64,000 nucleotides of DNA, taken from assembly GCA_965247565.1 (NCBI GenBank), contig CBDFHF010000003.1:1922001-1986000 (forward strand), read 5' to 3'. Of this stretch, positions 8,987-17,984 are shown one piece after another; within the stretch, counting starts at the first letter, position 1, and each line of letters opens with the position of its first letter. The notes under the pieces were generated by a model. It was not told the origin of the DNA. It did no database searches and was given only the letters and a program-made list of their open reading frames with translations. This DNA is from CBDFHF01 sp965247565 (GTDB lineage Bacteria; Pseudomonadota; Gammaproteobacteria; Methylococcales; Methylomonadaceae). The translations under genes were made by a program, and so were the position numbers.

Positions 8987-10324
8987 TTATCTTTTAGTCT
9001 TAACCGGCTTTTTGCTGGCTCTTGCCAGTGTTTTAGGTGCTGCTTTGGCCTTCGTCACTGACAGCAGCGCCAGTTTTAGAGCGGGCTTTTCCACCTTAGT
9101 TTTTGTTTTAAACTTAGTCTGAGCCTGGGCTACAGTCTTTTGCTTCACTGATTTGAGTTTAATGCTTGATTTGGCGACTCTTGTAGAGGAACGGGTTGGT
9201 TTTGCGATAGATTTGCCCGTGCTTTTCATCTTTAAAGAGGCGATTTTCAAGTTAACATGCTTACCAAATTTGGTCGATCTCACTATTTTAATTGGTCTGC
9301 TGTTGATGCTGGCTCTTAGTCTAACTGGCTTGGACATGGCCACTCTGGACGTAAAACGACTTAAATTGGCTCGTTTGTATCGGTGTCTGCTACTAGTTGC
9401 TTCTGTTTCGTGCGCTTCATGGAGATCAACATTTGAATCATGTCTGTTGCCACACTGAAGCTGATAAGGAGGCGAGCCGGCAGCGTTGGTTGGTATCGAA
9501 TTAATCGATCCTCTCAGGCCGTCGATATCTGGGTTGTCGAAGCCCATGTCCATCATGTCCATCATTAAGTCATAGCGCTCTCCGCTAGTCATCCCGCCCA
9601 ATACAACACCAATCAGGCGTGTTCCGTTTTGGTTGGCAGCGCCAATCAGGTTGTAGCCAGAACCACAGGTAAAGCCGGTTTTCATGCCTTCCGCACCGGG
9701 GTAATTAGCGGTAAATTTGTTAATGGCTCGTAGTTCCGTCCCTCTAAAATACATGCTGTGCGCAGAAAAAAACGGATAATATTCGGGGAAGTTTCTTTGT
9801 ATTCGCCATGCCATTAACGCCATATCCCGTGCCGTCGTTACCTGCCAGTTATGGGGTAAACCGGTTGCGTTCATAAAGTGCGTATGATGCATTCCCATGG
9901 CGTGCGCTTTGTTGGTCATTTTGACAGCAAAATTTTCTTCCGTTCCACCTAAGTGCTCAGCTAGTACTACAGCGGCGTCATTTGCCGATCGAGTAATAAC
10001 TGCCAAAATTGCAGTTTCGACTGTTATATATTCGCCGCGTCTTAAGCCTAATTTACTGTTTGGCTGGATTGATGCGTGACTTGATGTAACCATCTCATCG
10101 TACAAGCTAATTTTTCCGGATCTTAACGCATCGAAAGCTATATACAGGGTCATCACTTTGGTTAGTGAAGCGGGATACCAAGCCTGGTTGGCTTGTTGTG
10201 CGTATAATATATTGCCGTTCGTAGCATCAATTAGCATGGCTGCATTACGTCCATAGCTGATTTCGGTAGTACCTACAAACCAAATCGATAGCAACATTAA
10301 GAAAAAAGCTTTCACATTATTCAT
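8987..10324 (-). CDS. S11-family D-alanyl-D-alanine carboxypeptidase with long basic tail
   Basis: Penicillin-binding protein of peptidase family S11, expected to trim the terminal D-Ala of peptidoglycan pentapeptides in the periplasm. It is 445 residues. Residues 1-25 form a signal peptide. The catalytic motifs are SLTK (53-56), SAN (113-115) and KTG (215-217). The catalytic domain ends near residue 275. Instead of the PBP5 beta domain and amphipathic membrane anchor, residues about 305-445 form a low-complexity Lys/Arg/Ser/Ala/Thr tail with almost no acidic residues, similar in character to histone H1 tails. The tail may bind wall polymers or lipopolysaccharide; this is inference. Confidence 0.88.
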   Translation of the reverse strand: MNNVKAFFLMLLSIWFVGTTEISYGRNAAMLIDATNGNILYAQQANQAWYPASLTKVMTLYIAFDALRSGKISLYDEMVTSSHASIQPNSKLGLRRGEYITVETAILAVITRSANDAAVVLAEHLGGTEENFAVKMTNKAHAMGMHHTHFMNATGLPHNWQVTTARDMALMAWRIQRNFPEYYPFFSAHSMYFRGTELRAINKFTANYPGAEGMKTGFTCGSGYNLIGAANQNGTRLIGVVLGGMTSGERYDLMMDMMDMGFDNPDIDGLRGSINSIPTNAAGSPPYQLQCGNRHDSNVDLHEAHETEATSSRHRYKRANLSRFTSRVAMSKPVRLRASINSRPIKIVRSTKFGKHVNLKIASLKMKSTGKSIAKPTRSSTRVAKSSIKLKSVKQKTVAQAQTKFKTKTKVEKPALKLALLSVTKAKAAPKTLARASKKPVKTKR

Positions 10325-10767
10325 TTAAAGCGGGTCTCAGGGTAATTGGGGTTAAGTTAAAGCGCTAACGCCGAATGGGTTGGGGTCTTAAACGTACAAG
10401 TATAGACCAGGCTTTGTATCAAGTTAGTATAAGGTTTGTAGTAAATTAAAAAATGTAGTTACGTAAAGTATCAGCGACAAGTGAGAGAAATAGTAAAAAC
10501 ATTCGTACTATGCTAACAAATGAATTGATTGTTTTCTATTACCGGCTTTTAAATGGGGCGGAAGTTGGGCTTCTTGAGTTGGGGTATCTTAAAGTTTGCT
10601 TTTTGTATTATCTCTATGTTGCGATTTTTATTACAGCACTATGAGCAGTGAGATGACGATTTGTTTTCTGTTAGGAAAGCGGGGCTGACTGATCGCCATT
10701 GCATGAGTTATTTGCCAAATAAATACACACATTTCGTTATGGGAAAAGTTATTGCTGAGAAACTTAA
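10325..10767. other. Intergenic region between carboxypeptidase gene and IS element
   Basis: About 440 bases without a convincing gene. It should hold the promoter of the minus-strand carboxypeptidase gene. A minus-strand open frame from 10927 to 10631 crosses the IS end and starts inside the transposase gene, so it is not credible. Nothing else is recognised. Confidence 0.45.
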
Positions 10768-12096
10768 GGGGATCTCTAAAAATACCCCACCTCACAGCGA
10801 TTTTTGACGGGAAGCAATGGCGCTGAAATGAGATAATAACAGTGAGTCCACTGATAGAGAACCGTCCCATGAAACCCCGCCAACCTGGATTATTCGACGT
10901 AGAAGAAAGAGCCGCGCAACTAACCAAAATGGGAGACCCTTTGGTAGGATTGAAAGCCCGGATAGACTGGGAAGCGTTTCGGCCTGAACTTAAGCGCCTG
11001 CATGAAAAGGATAGAAAAAGTCAGGCAGGCGCCAAGCCGTTCGATGGGGTGCTGATGTTCAAGATTTTGGTACTCCAGCAGCTGCACAATTTATCGGATG
11101 ATGGCATCGAATATCAGATTCGGGATCGGTTCAGCTTCATGCGTTTTCTGGGTTTGCAATTAGAAGATAAAGTGCCGGATTCGAAAACCGTGTGGAGGTT
11201 TCGCGAACGGCTTAAGGATCTAAACTTGGTTGAGGAGTTGTTTGCCCGGTTTCATGGACAACTGGCGGCGCAAGGTTATGCGGCTCGAGCGGGGCAGATG
11301 ATTGATGCCACCTTTGTCGAAGTCCCCAAGCAACGCAATAGCCGTGAAGAAAACGCCCAGATTAAAGAAGGGCAAGTGCCTGAGGCATGGGATAAGCCGG
11401 AGGTTCAGGCCAAGCGTCGGCAGAAAGATACCGAAGCGCGCTGGACAAAGAAAAACGATGAGAAGCATTACGGCTATAAAAATCACATCAACACGGATGA
11501 GGAAAACAAGCTCATACAAAGCTATTCAGTCACCCATGCGGCGGTTCACGACAGTCAGGTATTCGATGAATTACTCGACCAGGCAATCGATGTGGAGGGC
11601 AATAAACGAGCGGTTTATGCCGACAGTGCTTATCGTTCAGAAGCCCAGGAGCAGCGCTTAGCTAACGCCGATATTGAGAGCCAGGTTTGTGAAAAAGGCA
11701 CACGAGGCAAACCCTTGACCGAAGAACAAAAGTTATCAAACCGGACGAAGTCAAAAGTCAGAGCCCGAGTCGAACATGTGTTTGGTGCACAGGCGGCAAT
11801 GGGTGGGCATTTAGTTCGCACCATCGGTTTGCAACGAGCCAAAGTCAAAATTGGTTTGATGAATTTAGTGTACAACATGAAGCGTTTGATACAGTTGATT
11901 AAACGAGATGTGATGAACCCGTACAGGAAAGGTGCGCCCACAGTGGCATAAAAACGGGGAAATAATCTCAAAACACGGGGATTTGATGCGGTTTTTACTT
12001 CAAATAGCCGGAATGCACCCTGATTTTAAAATAAAGTCGAAAAAAATTAGCAGAATTGCTAGGGGGTGACTTAAATTTGAATTTATAGAGGTTCCC
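10768..12096 (+). mobile_element. Complete IS5-family insertion sequence
   Basis: The element is 1329 bp. Its ends are imperfect inverted repeats: GGGGATCTCTAAAAAT at 10768 and GGGAACCTCTATAAAT read inward from 12096 on the other strand, matching at 13 of 16 positions. It is flanked on both sides by TTAA (10764-10767 and 12097-12100), a 4-bp target duplication as expected for IS5-type elements. One uninterrupted transposase gene fills most of it, so the copy may be active. Both flanks are noncoding, so no gene is visibly disrupted. Confidence 0.85.
10869..11951 (+). CDS. IS5-family DDE transposase
   Basis: Transposase of the IS5 group, 360 residues from the ATG at 10869 (MKPRQPGLF). The N-terminal domain (KPFDGVLMFKILVLQQLHNLSD, RFLGLQLEDKVPDSKTVWRFRERL) is characteristic. 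DDE residues are visible in GQMIDATFVEVPK (first Asp), AVYADSAYRS (second Asp) and RARVEHVFG (Glu). The frame extends 9 codons upstream to a GTG at 10842, which is a less likely start. It is full-length and intact. Confidence 0.92.
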   Translation: MKPRQPGLFDVEERAAQLTKMGDPLVGLKARIDWEAFRPELKRLHEKDRKSQAGAKPFDGVLMFKILVLQQLHNLSDDGIEYQIRDRFSFMRFLGLQLEDKVPDSKTVWRFRERLKDLNLVEELFARFHGQLAAQGYAARAGQMIDATFVEVPKQRNSREENAQIKEGQVPEAWDKPEVQAKRRQKDTEARWTKKNDEKHYGYKNHINTDEENKLIQSYSVTHAAVHDSQVFDELLDQAIDVEGNKRAVYADSAYRSEAQEQRLANADIESQVCEKGTRGKPLTEEQKLSNRTKSKVRARVEHVFGAQAAMGGHLVRTIGLQRAKVKIGLMNLVYNMKRLIQLIKRDVMNPYRKGAPTVA

Positions 12097-12164
12097 TTAA
12101 ACAAATAGCGCAACGGCAGAACAACCAAAATCAGTTACTTACTGTTAAAAGGTACTTGATTTGA

Positions 12165-12194
12165 TTGACACGAAAATGGCAACAGTTGTTAAAA
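12165..12194 (+). promoter_or_regulatory. Candidate promoter of the OFA transporter gene
   Basis: A perfect TTGACA at 12165-12170 is followed after 18 bases by TTAAAA (12189-12194). It lies outside the IS element and about 125 bases before the ATG at 12318. Predicted from sequence only. Confidence 0.4.
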
Positions 12195-12317
12195 TCGATA
12201 GTATCGCCACTTGGTACCAGAGTATTACCAAATAATTGGTTGCTCTTTAAATCTATGCTGTGCATAAAGTATTTGCATTGGGTGGTTCCAACATTCTAAA
12301 ACAGGAAACATGGTCTC

Positions 12318-13694
12318 ATGGTTAATAAATCTTCATTATTGGCAAAACAAAGAGTTGTCGCCAATCCCGGATTTAATCGTTGGTGGGTTGCACCTGCTGC
12401 ATTAGCCGTTCATTTGTGTATTGGACAGGTTTATGCGTTTAGCGTATTCAACTTACCCTTGACCAAGGTGCTCGGCATCACTGAATCTTTACCACAAGAT
12501 TGGCAATTAACTTCGTTAGGGTGGGTATTTAGTTTGGCTATTGTGTTCTTGGGTTTATCTGCAGCCTTTGCTGGTAAGTGGTTGGAGACTGTCGGGCCAA
12601 GAATGACGATGTTTTGTGCCGCGCTGTGCTTCAGCGGCGGATTTTTTATTTCCGCTGTGGGTATTTGGCTGCACATCATTTGGTTGTTGTATCTTGGGTA
12701 CGGCGTTTTGGGAGGCATTGGTTTGGGTTTAGGTTACGTGTCACCCGTATCAACACTAATTAAGTGGTTTCCTGATCGACGCGGTATGGCAACCGGGTTA
12801 GCAATTATGGGTTTCGGTGGCGGGGCTATGATCGGTGCGCCGTTAAGCGTGTTCTTGATGAAGCAATATGCAACACCCAGTTCAGTGGGAGTGGCCGAAA
12901 CTTTTGTGACAATGGGCTTTCTTTACCTGATTTTGATGATGATAGGTGCCTTCAGTATTCGATTACCAGCGGATAGCTGGCAGCCCGAGAACTACCAGCC
13001 TGTCATGAAAAAAAATAAGTTAGTCACCGACAAACATGTACATGTCGATCAAGCACTTAAAACCCCACAGTTTTATCTGTTGTGGCTAGTGTTGTGCCTG
13101 AATGTGACTGCGGGTATCGGTGTATTAGGGCAGGCTTCTGCAATGAGCCAGGAGATGTTTAAAGATTATTTTACCCCGGAAAAAGCAGCGGCCTTTGTGG
13201 GGATGCTAAGTTTTTTTAATATGGGTGGGCGTTTTTTTTGGTCAACCCTGTCTGATTATTTGGGAAGAAAAAATATTTATTTCATATTTTTCTTGTTAGG
13301 TTGTGGGCTTTATTGGTTGGTTCCTATTGCTGGGCAAATGAGAAATGTGGGCTTATTCGCCGGTTGTTATGCTTTAATTATGAGTATGTATGGGGGTGGT
13401 TTTTCTACTATTCCCGCCTATTTGGCGGATATTTTTGGCACTCGGTTTGTTGGTGCAATTCACGGCCGATTGTTGACAGCATGGTCAACGGCTGGCGTGG
13501 CGGGGCCGGTCCTGGTCAATTATTTAAGAGAAAATCAGATAGCTCAAGGAGTTGCAAAAGCTGATGCTTATAATATGACCATGCATATTATGGCCGGATT
13601 GTTGGTGGTAGGTTTTCTGTGTAATTTGGCGATTAGAGCGGTAAATCAAAGACATCATCTTCAGCATGACGACATCTATCTAGATATAAACTGA
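12318..13694 (+). CDS. OFA-family MFS transporter
   Basis: Inner-membrane major facilitator carrier of 458 residues with about 12 membrane segments. The N-terminal RWWVAPAALAVHLCIGQVYAFSVF segment, GLGLGYVSPVSTLIKWFPDRRGMATG (the MFS loop 2-3/4-5 type signature) and FFNMGGRFFWSTLSDYLGRKN are typical of the oxalate/formate antiporter (OFA) group. The substrate is not predictable; monocarboxylates such as formate, oxalate or pyruvate are candidates. It appears monocistronic, with its own candidate promoter at 12165 and an AGGA ribosome binding site 12 bases upstream. Confidence 0.85.
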   Translation: MVNKSSLLAKQRVVANPGFNRWWVAPAALAVHLCIGQVYAFSVFNLPLTKVLGITESLPQDWQLTSLGWVFSLAIVFLGLSAAFAGKWLETVGPRMTMFCAALCFSGGFFISAVGIWLHIIWLLYLGYGVLGGIGLGLGYVSPVSTLIKWFPDRRGMATGLAIMGFGGGAMIGAPLSVFLMKQYATPSSVGVAETFVTMGFLYLILMMIGAFSIRLPADSWQPENYQPVMKKNKLVTDKHVHVDQALKTPQFYLLWLVLCLNVTAGIGVLGQASAMSQEMFKDYFTPEKAAAFVGMLSFFNMGGRFFWSTLSDYLGRKNIYFIFFLLGCGLYWLVPIAGQMRNVGLFAGCYALIMSMYGGGFSTIPAYLADIFGTRFVGAIHGRLLTAWSTAGVAGPVLVNYLRENQIAQGVAKADAYNMTMHIMAGLLVVGFLCNLAIRAVNQRHHLQHDDIYLDIN

Positions 13695-13922
13695 ATAAAA
13701 AAGTCCCACAGAATAGTAGTTTTTTACTAGACTTAGTTGTGTGGCAGTTCTTGAGATGGCATTATTGGTCCGCCCTAATCCTAAAGAAATTAAGTTTTTC
13801 GACTGTGCGGTTTGATATACAGGCCCAATCTTAATATGGATTGCTGTGAAATTTCTAAGAACATCGATAAAGCTTCTGAAATTAAAGCTTGTCCCTATAA
13901 ATCAATGATAAAGGTATAAGAG

Positions 13923-14240
13923 ATGAATATAACCAATTTACGCAAAGAATTAAGGCGTTCATCGGAAACTCGTCGAGAAACCGATAGGCGGAATGTGCAA
14001 TATCCGTTCGGCTCGGCTGAATGGCTCGAAAATATAAAAAAGAATTATTTGGCTTGGCCAAAATCCAATCGAAGAGCGACAGAAAGACGCAGTAATGAAC
14101 GAAGGTCGTTAGATCGTCGTGAGGAACATGAGCGGCAACTTGCTGAGCGTGCTCGATTAAAACAGACTTATTCACGGATTTTTTTAAGTCCTGAAGAAAA
14201 GGAATTAATCGAAGATATTTATTTCAATAAAATTGATTAA
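13923..14240 (+). CDS. Small Arg/Glu-rich protein of unknown function
   Basis: A 105-residue cytoplasmic protein. It is dominated by repeated RR pairs (ELRRSSETRRETDRR near the start and RRATERRSNERRSLDRRE at about residues 57-74). Short aromatic (EWLENIKKNYLAWP) and acidic C-terminal (SPEEKELIEDIYF) segments complete it. It is highly charged and probably helical, and I do not recognise a family. It is supported as a real gene by its position, its own strong hairpin terminator and the absence of competing frames. Confidence 0.65.
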   Translation: MNITNLRKELRRSSETRRETDRRNVQYPFGSAEWLENIKKNYLAWPKSNRRATERRSNERRSLDRREEHERQLAERARLKQTYSRIFLSPEEKELIEDIYFNKID

Positions 14241-14248
14241 CCAAAAAA

Positions 14249-14279
14249 CGGACCTACGCAGCATTGCTGTATAGGTCCG
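14249..14279 (+). terminator. Hairpin terminator after the Arg-rich gene
   Basis: CGGACCTA at 14249-14256 pairs with its complement at 14272-14279, and a second inner CAGC/GCTG stem closes around ATT. It starts 9 bases after the stop codon. The T tract that follows is weak (GCGATTTT). Confidence 0.6.
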
Positions 14280-14668
14280 CGATTTTAACTGTTCGTGGTT
14301 TTCAGTCTGTTGTCGAAGCGTCGGCAATTTTGTTTTCAGGCCTCTTTATTGAGGCTTGGATAGCTTAATTTTGTGTGACTACAACACAAATTCATGGGTT
14401 TTCTGTATTTTTGTAACGCTTTTAGGTTAGAATAGCCGGCTTTCGAAGCTGGAGTAAGTAAGCAGTGATGGTGACTAGGAAACGCTGCTTTACTTGGCTG
14501 AATTATCTGCAAAAAATTCCTCATTTTAGTTTTGATGGGTTTTAGACCTTCAATTTTGAGTGAGCAATGCTTTAACAGGTAGATTTATGCACCGGCACGA
14601 ACCCTCCAGAGTTGATACTCAAGGGCGGTCACCAGAAAAGTTTTTTATGCCCAACTTAGAGTAAAAAC
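14280..14668. other. Leader region of the EF-G2 gene
   Basis: About 390 bases between the hairpin after the Arg-rich gene and the EF-G2 start codon. No convincing gene is seen; minus-strand frames here are short and lack support. No riboswitch is recognised. The promoter of the EF-G2 gene must lie here. Confidence 0.4.
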
Positions 14669-16753
14669 ATGACAGATTTAGCGCATTACAGAAACATCGG
14701 TATTTTTGCCCACGTGGATGCCGGTAAAACTACCACCACTGAGCGTATTTTAAAGCTCACTGGTAAAATTCACAAAATTGGCGAAGTACATGATGGTGCT
14801 GCAACTACCGATTTCATGGAACAAGAGCAAGAACGCGGTATTACTATCCAATCCGCCGCTACAACTTGTTTCTGGAAAGACTACCGCTTCAACATTATTG
14901 ACACCCCGGGCCACGTTGATTTTACAATCGAAGTATATCGTTCTCTTAAAGTGCTTGATGGTGGTATTGGTGTTTTTTGCGGATCGGGCGGTGTTGAGCC
15001 CCAGTCAGAAACTAACTGGCGTTATGCAAATGATTCTAAGGTTTCCCGTGTAATTTACGTCAATAAACTAGATAGGATAGGTGCGGATTTTTATCGCGTT
15101 GTTAAGCAGGTTGAGGAAGTCTTAGGCGCTAAGCCCGTTGTGATGACGTTACCAATTGGGCGCGAGGATCAATTTAGTGGTGTGGTTGATTTATTGACAC
15201 GGAAAGCTTGGATATGGGACGAATCCGGCGACCCGCTGAATTACACTGTTGAAGATGTGCCCGCCGACATGGTTGCTGACGTCGAAAAATGGCGTGAAAA
15301 ATTAATTGATGATGTGTCTGATCAATTCGACGACGTTATGGAAAAGTATCTAGAAGGTGAGGAACCGGACATTGATACATTGAAGCGTTGTATTCGTAAG
15401 GGAACTATTAGCATGGACTTCTTCCCTACATTTTGCGGATCGTCATTCAAGAACAAAGGTGTTCAGCTGGTTCTTGATGCTGTAATTGAATATTTGCCGA
15501 ATCCTACAGAAGTCAATCCTCAGCCAGAAGTCGACTTAGAAGGCAATGCAACCGGAAGTTTCGCGGTTGTTGATGCTGACAAACCATTAAGAGCTTTGGC
15601 ATTCAAGATCATGGATGATCGCTTTGGTGCATTGACTTTTTTGCGGATTTATTCTGGCAAGTTAGAAAAAGGTACTTCAGTATTAAATACGTTTACTGGA
15701 AAAACCGAGCGTATTGGTCGTATTGTTGAAATGCATGCAGATAACAGAAACGAGCTAGAATCCGCACAAGCGGGTGATATTGTTGCGGTGTTGGGTATGA
15801 AGAACGTGCAAACCGGTCATACCTTATGCGATCCAAAATACCCTGCTACTCTAGAGCCCATGGTGTTCCCTGATCCCGTTATCTCCTTGGCAATCTCACC
15901 AAAAGATAAAGCGGCTTCCGAAAAAATGGGTATCGCGTTAGGTAAGATGATCCAGGAAGATCCATCTTTCCATGTTGAAACCGACGAAGACAGTGGCGAA
16001 ACCATTCTCAAAGGGATGGGTGAGTTACATCTTGATATCAAAGTGGATATTTTAAGACGTACCCATGGTGTTGACGTTATCGTAGGTAAACCGCAAGTAG
16101 CTTACCGCGAAACCATCACCAAGAGCGTTGAAGATGAATACACGCATAAGAAACAATCAGGTGGTTCTGGTCAATACGGTAAAATCAACTATCGCATTGA
16201 GCCGGGCGAGCCGGGGAGTGGTTTTGTATTTGAGTCAGCAGTTACTGGTGGTAACGTGCCGCGCGAGTACTGGCCGGCTGTGGAAAAAGGTTTCAAAAGC
16301 ATGCTCGATAAAGGTGTATTGGCCGGCTTCCCTTGCTTAGATTTTAAGGTGGTCTTGCTGGACGGTGCTTTCCACGCGGTTGACTCCTCAGCTATTGCTT
16401 TCGAAATTGCTGCTAAAGCTGCTTTCCGTCAATCGATACCGAAGGCCGGTCCGCAGTTGATTGAGCCTATAATGAAAGTAGACACATTCACCCCTGCCGA
16501 TCATGTGGGTGACGTGATCGGCGACTTAAATCGTCGTCGTGGTATGATTAAATCACAAGATCCAGGCGTAACCGGGGTACGTATTAAATCCGATGTACCA
16601 TTAAGCGAAATGTTTGGTTATATAGGCGATTTGCGTACAATGACTTCTGGTCGTGGGCAGTTTTCTATGGAGTTCTCCCACTATATGCCATGCCCGAAGA
16701 ACGTGTCGGAAGAGGTTATCAAAGAAGTGACGGAGCGTAATAAAAAGAAATAG
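14669..16753 (+). CDS. fusB: Elongation factor G 2 (FusB-like paralogue)
   Basis: Translational GTPase of 694 residues. The G domain carries AHVDAGKT (14-21), DTPGH (78-82) and NKLD (132-135). Domains II-V are complete through the C-terminal MTSGRGQFSMEFSHY. It stands alone, not between rpsG and tuf as the str-operon fusA does. Its sequence (VYRSLKVLDGGIGVFCGSGG, VNKLDRIGAD, RRGMIKSQDPGVTGVR) fits the second EF-G found in Shewanella/Vibrio-type genomes. In such paralogues elongation and ribosome recycling can be divided between copies; which role this one has is unknown. The symbol is a best guess. Confidence 0.88.
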   Translation: MTDLAHYRNIGIFAHVDAGKTTTTERILKLTGKIHKIGEVHDGAATTDFMEQEQERGITIQSAATTCFWKDYRFNIIDTPGHVDFTIEVYRSLKVLDGGIGVFCGSGGVEPQSETNWRYANDSKVSRVIYVNKLDRIGADFYRVVKQVEEVLGAKPVVMTLPIGREDQFSGVVDLLTRKAWIWDESGDPLNYTVEDVPADMVADVEKWREKLIDDVSDQFDDVMEKYLEGEEPDIDTLKRCIRKGTISMDFFPTFCGSSFKNKGVQLVLDAVIEYLPNPTEVNPQPEVDLEGNATGSFAVVDADKPLRALAFKIMDDRFGALTFLRIYSGKLEKGTSVLNTFTGKTERIGRIVEMHADNRNELESAQAGDIVAVLGMKNVQTGHTLCDPKYPATLEPMVFPDPVISLAISPKDKAASEKMGIALGKMIQEDPSFHVETDEDSGETILKGMGELHLDIKVDILRRTHGVDVIVGKPQVAYRETITKSVEDEYTHKKQSGGSGQYGKINYRIEPGEPGSGFVFESAVTGGNVPREYWPAVEKGFKSMLDKGVLAGFPCLDFKVVLLDGAFHAVDSSAIAFEIAAKAAFRQSIPKAGPQLIEPIMKVDTFTPADHVGDVIGDLNRRRGMIKSQDPGVTGVRIKSDVPLSEMFGYIGDLRTMTSGRGQFSMEFSHYMPCPKNVSEEVIKEVTERNKKK

Positions 16754-16767
16754 TAATTCATTATTAA

Positions 16768-16795
16768 GTAGCTGGATATGTTTTTTTCCAGCTAC
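16768..16795 (+). terminator. Hairpin after EF-G2
   Basis: GTAGCTGG at 16768-16775 pairs with CCAGCTAC at 16788-16795, starting 14 bases after the EF-G2 stop. No T tract follows the stem; the T run is in the loop. It is a probable transcript end or 3' stabiliser. Confidence 0.5.
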
Positions 16796-16910
16796 ATAAT
16801 TACCTAGGCGAGGCGTTTAGCTGGGAAATGTGACTGTAACTGCAGTAGGCCGCAATATTTAGTTTAAGGAAATCTGCTTCGTTGTCATAAAAAAACATTC
16901 AATTATATGT

Positions 16911-16987
<77 letters not shown>

Positions 16988-17402
16988 ATTGAATCAATAA
17001 CTTATATATCAATTATTTAATAAAAGTATAGAACAACAGTTTCGAGGTGCCCTACTGGGTACTGTTTGAAAACTATTACAACTTTTATTTGCCAGCAAAG
17101 TATCAGCGCCTCAGCCAAAATTGTAATGATCAATAAAAACCGGACACTTTATTAGGCAGTCTTCCTATAAAAGTCCCTCACATATTGCAAGGGGATTGAT
17201 AACCTAATTTTGAATGAGATCGTTATCCATTGTAAAAAGCCAAATAATCGATACTCCTCAGTTTGGCTGCCGCTTGAGTTCTAAATTTTTCATAATTTAG
17301 TCGCTCGTGTTTAAGGCTTCTGAAAAACCAAGGCAAAATAGAAAAAGAAACCCTTGGCTTAATAGGAGTTATGCAGATAAACCGAAGGATTAGGCGGCGT
17401 TG
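16988..17402. other. Intergenic region
   Basis: About 415 AT-rich bases with no convincing gene. The right part holds a weak hairpin (17328-17357) that may end the minus-strand lipoprotein gene. Nothing else is recognised. Confidence 0.4.
17323..17357 (-). terminator. Possible terminator of the lipoprotein gene
   Basis: On the minus strand CCAAGG (17357-17352) pairs with CCTTGG (17333-17328) across an 18-base loop and is followed by TTTTT. The stem is only six base pairs. Confidence 0.35.
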
Positions 17403-17904
17403 TTAGTTGGCTCCACAGATAACATCGTACTTTTGACCTAGTGATTTGCAAAGGAACTGTGCGTTATAGACTATGCCCTGGATTTCTGGCTTTTCTTTGA
17501 AACACATCATGGTTAATGTAGTGGTTGGCTTTGACGAGTGGATGGTCTGGCCGCCGTAGGTTGTCGTTTGACCTGATCTATAAGCTGAATTGCCGTAGGC
17601 GGTAGCATTCGCTGTCGTATATGATTGTTTCGGCGTGGTGTAGGAACCTTGTTGCTCACGCGATTGGCTGTCAATAACCACGAAATAGTTAAAGCCGTTC
17701 CTGAGTGTTAGTTCAGCGCCACGGAGTAACGCCAAATCCTCTGCACGTTCTGGTTTAGTCGATCCGTTCCCTTGAAAAGATACCTTGAACAAGGACGTGT
17801 CCAGTTGAGTTTCGCTAAATCCTCTACCATACCCCCCCGGGATTATACGCAGTAGCACAACCAGACAGAGCAACAACTACTGAAAACAATACAACGATGC
17901 GCAT
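17403..17904 (-). pseudogene. CC0125/CC1285-like lipoprotein gene, frameshifted at a G7 tract
   Basis: The intact start is the ATG at 17904, with AGGAG 8-9 bases upstream. It encodes MRIVVLFSVVVALSGC, a textbook lipoprotein signal with an LSGC lipobox. In that frame translation stops soon after the run of seven G (plus-strand C at 17832-17838). The rest of the protein (GFSETQLDTSLFKVSFQGNG onward, with LRGAELTLRNGFNYFVV) is open in the next frame. One G fewer would join them into one lipoprotein of about 166 residues. The conserved region resembles CC0125/CC1285-family lipoproteins. It could be a sequencing error, a dead gene or a phase-variable tract. Confidence 0.75.
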
Positions 17905-17984
17905 GGATAAAGCTCCTAAAAAGTTTTTATCAAGTTCGGGTTAGTTCATATCCTATTTTGAGAAGGATTAACTATCAAGGTTAG

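Noticed and set aside
10631..10927. Minus-strand open frame of 98 codons
   Set aside because: It starts inside the IS transposase gene and crosses the IS end, so it is a product of the insertion junction.
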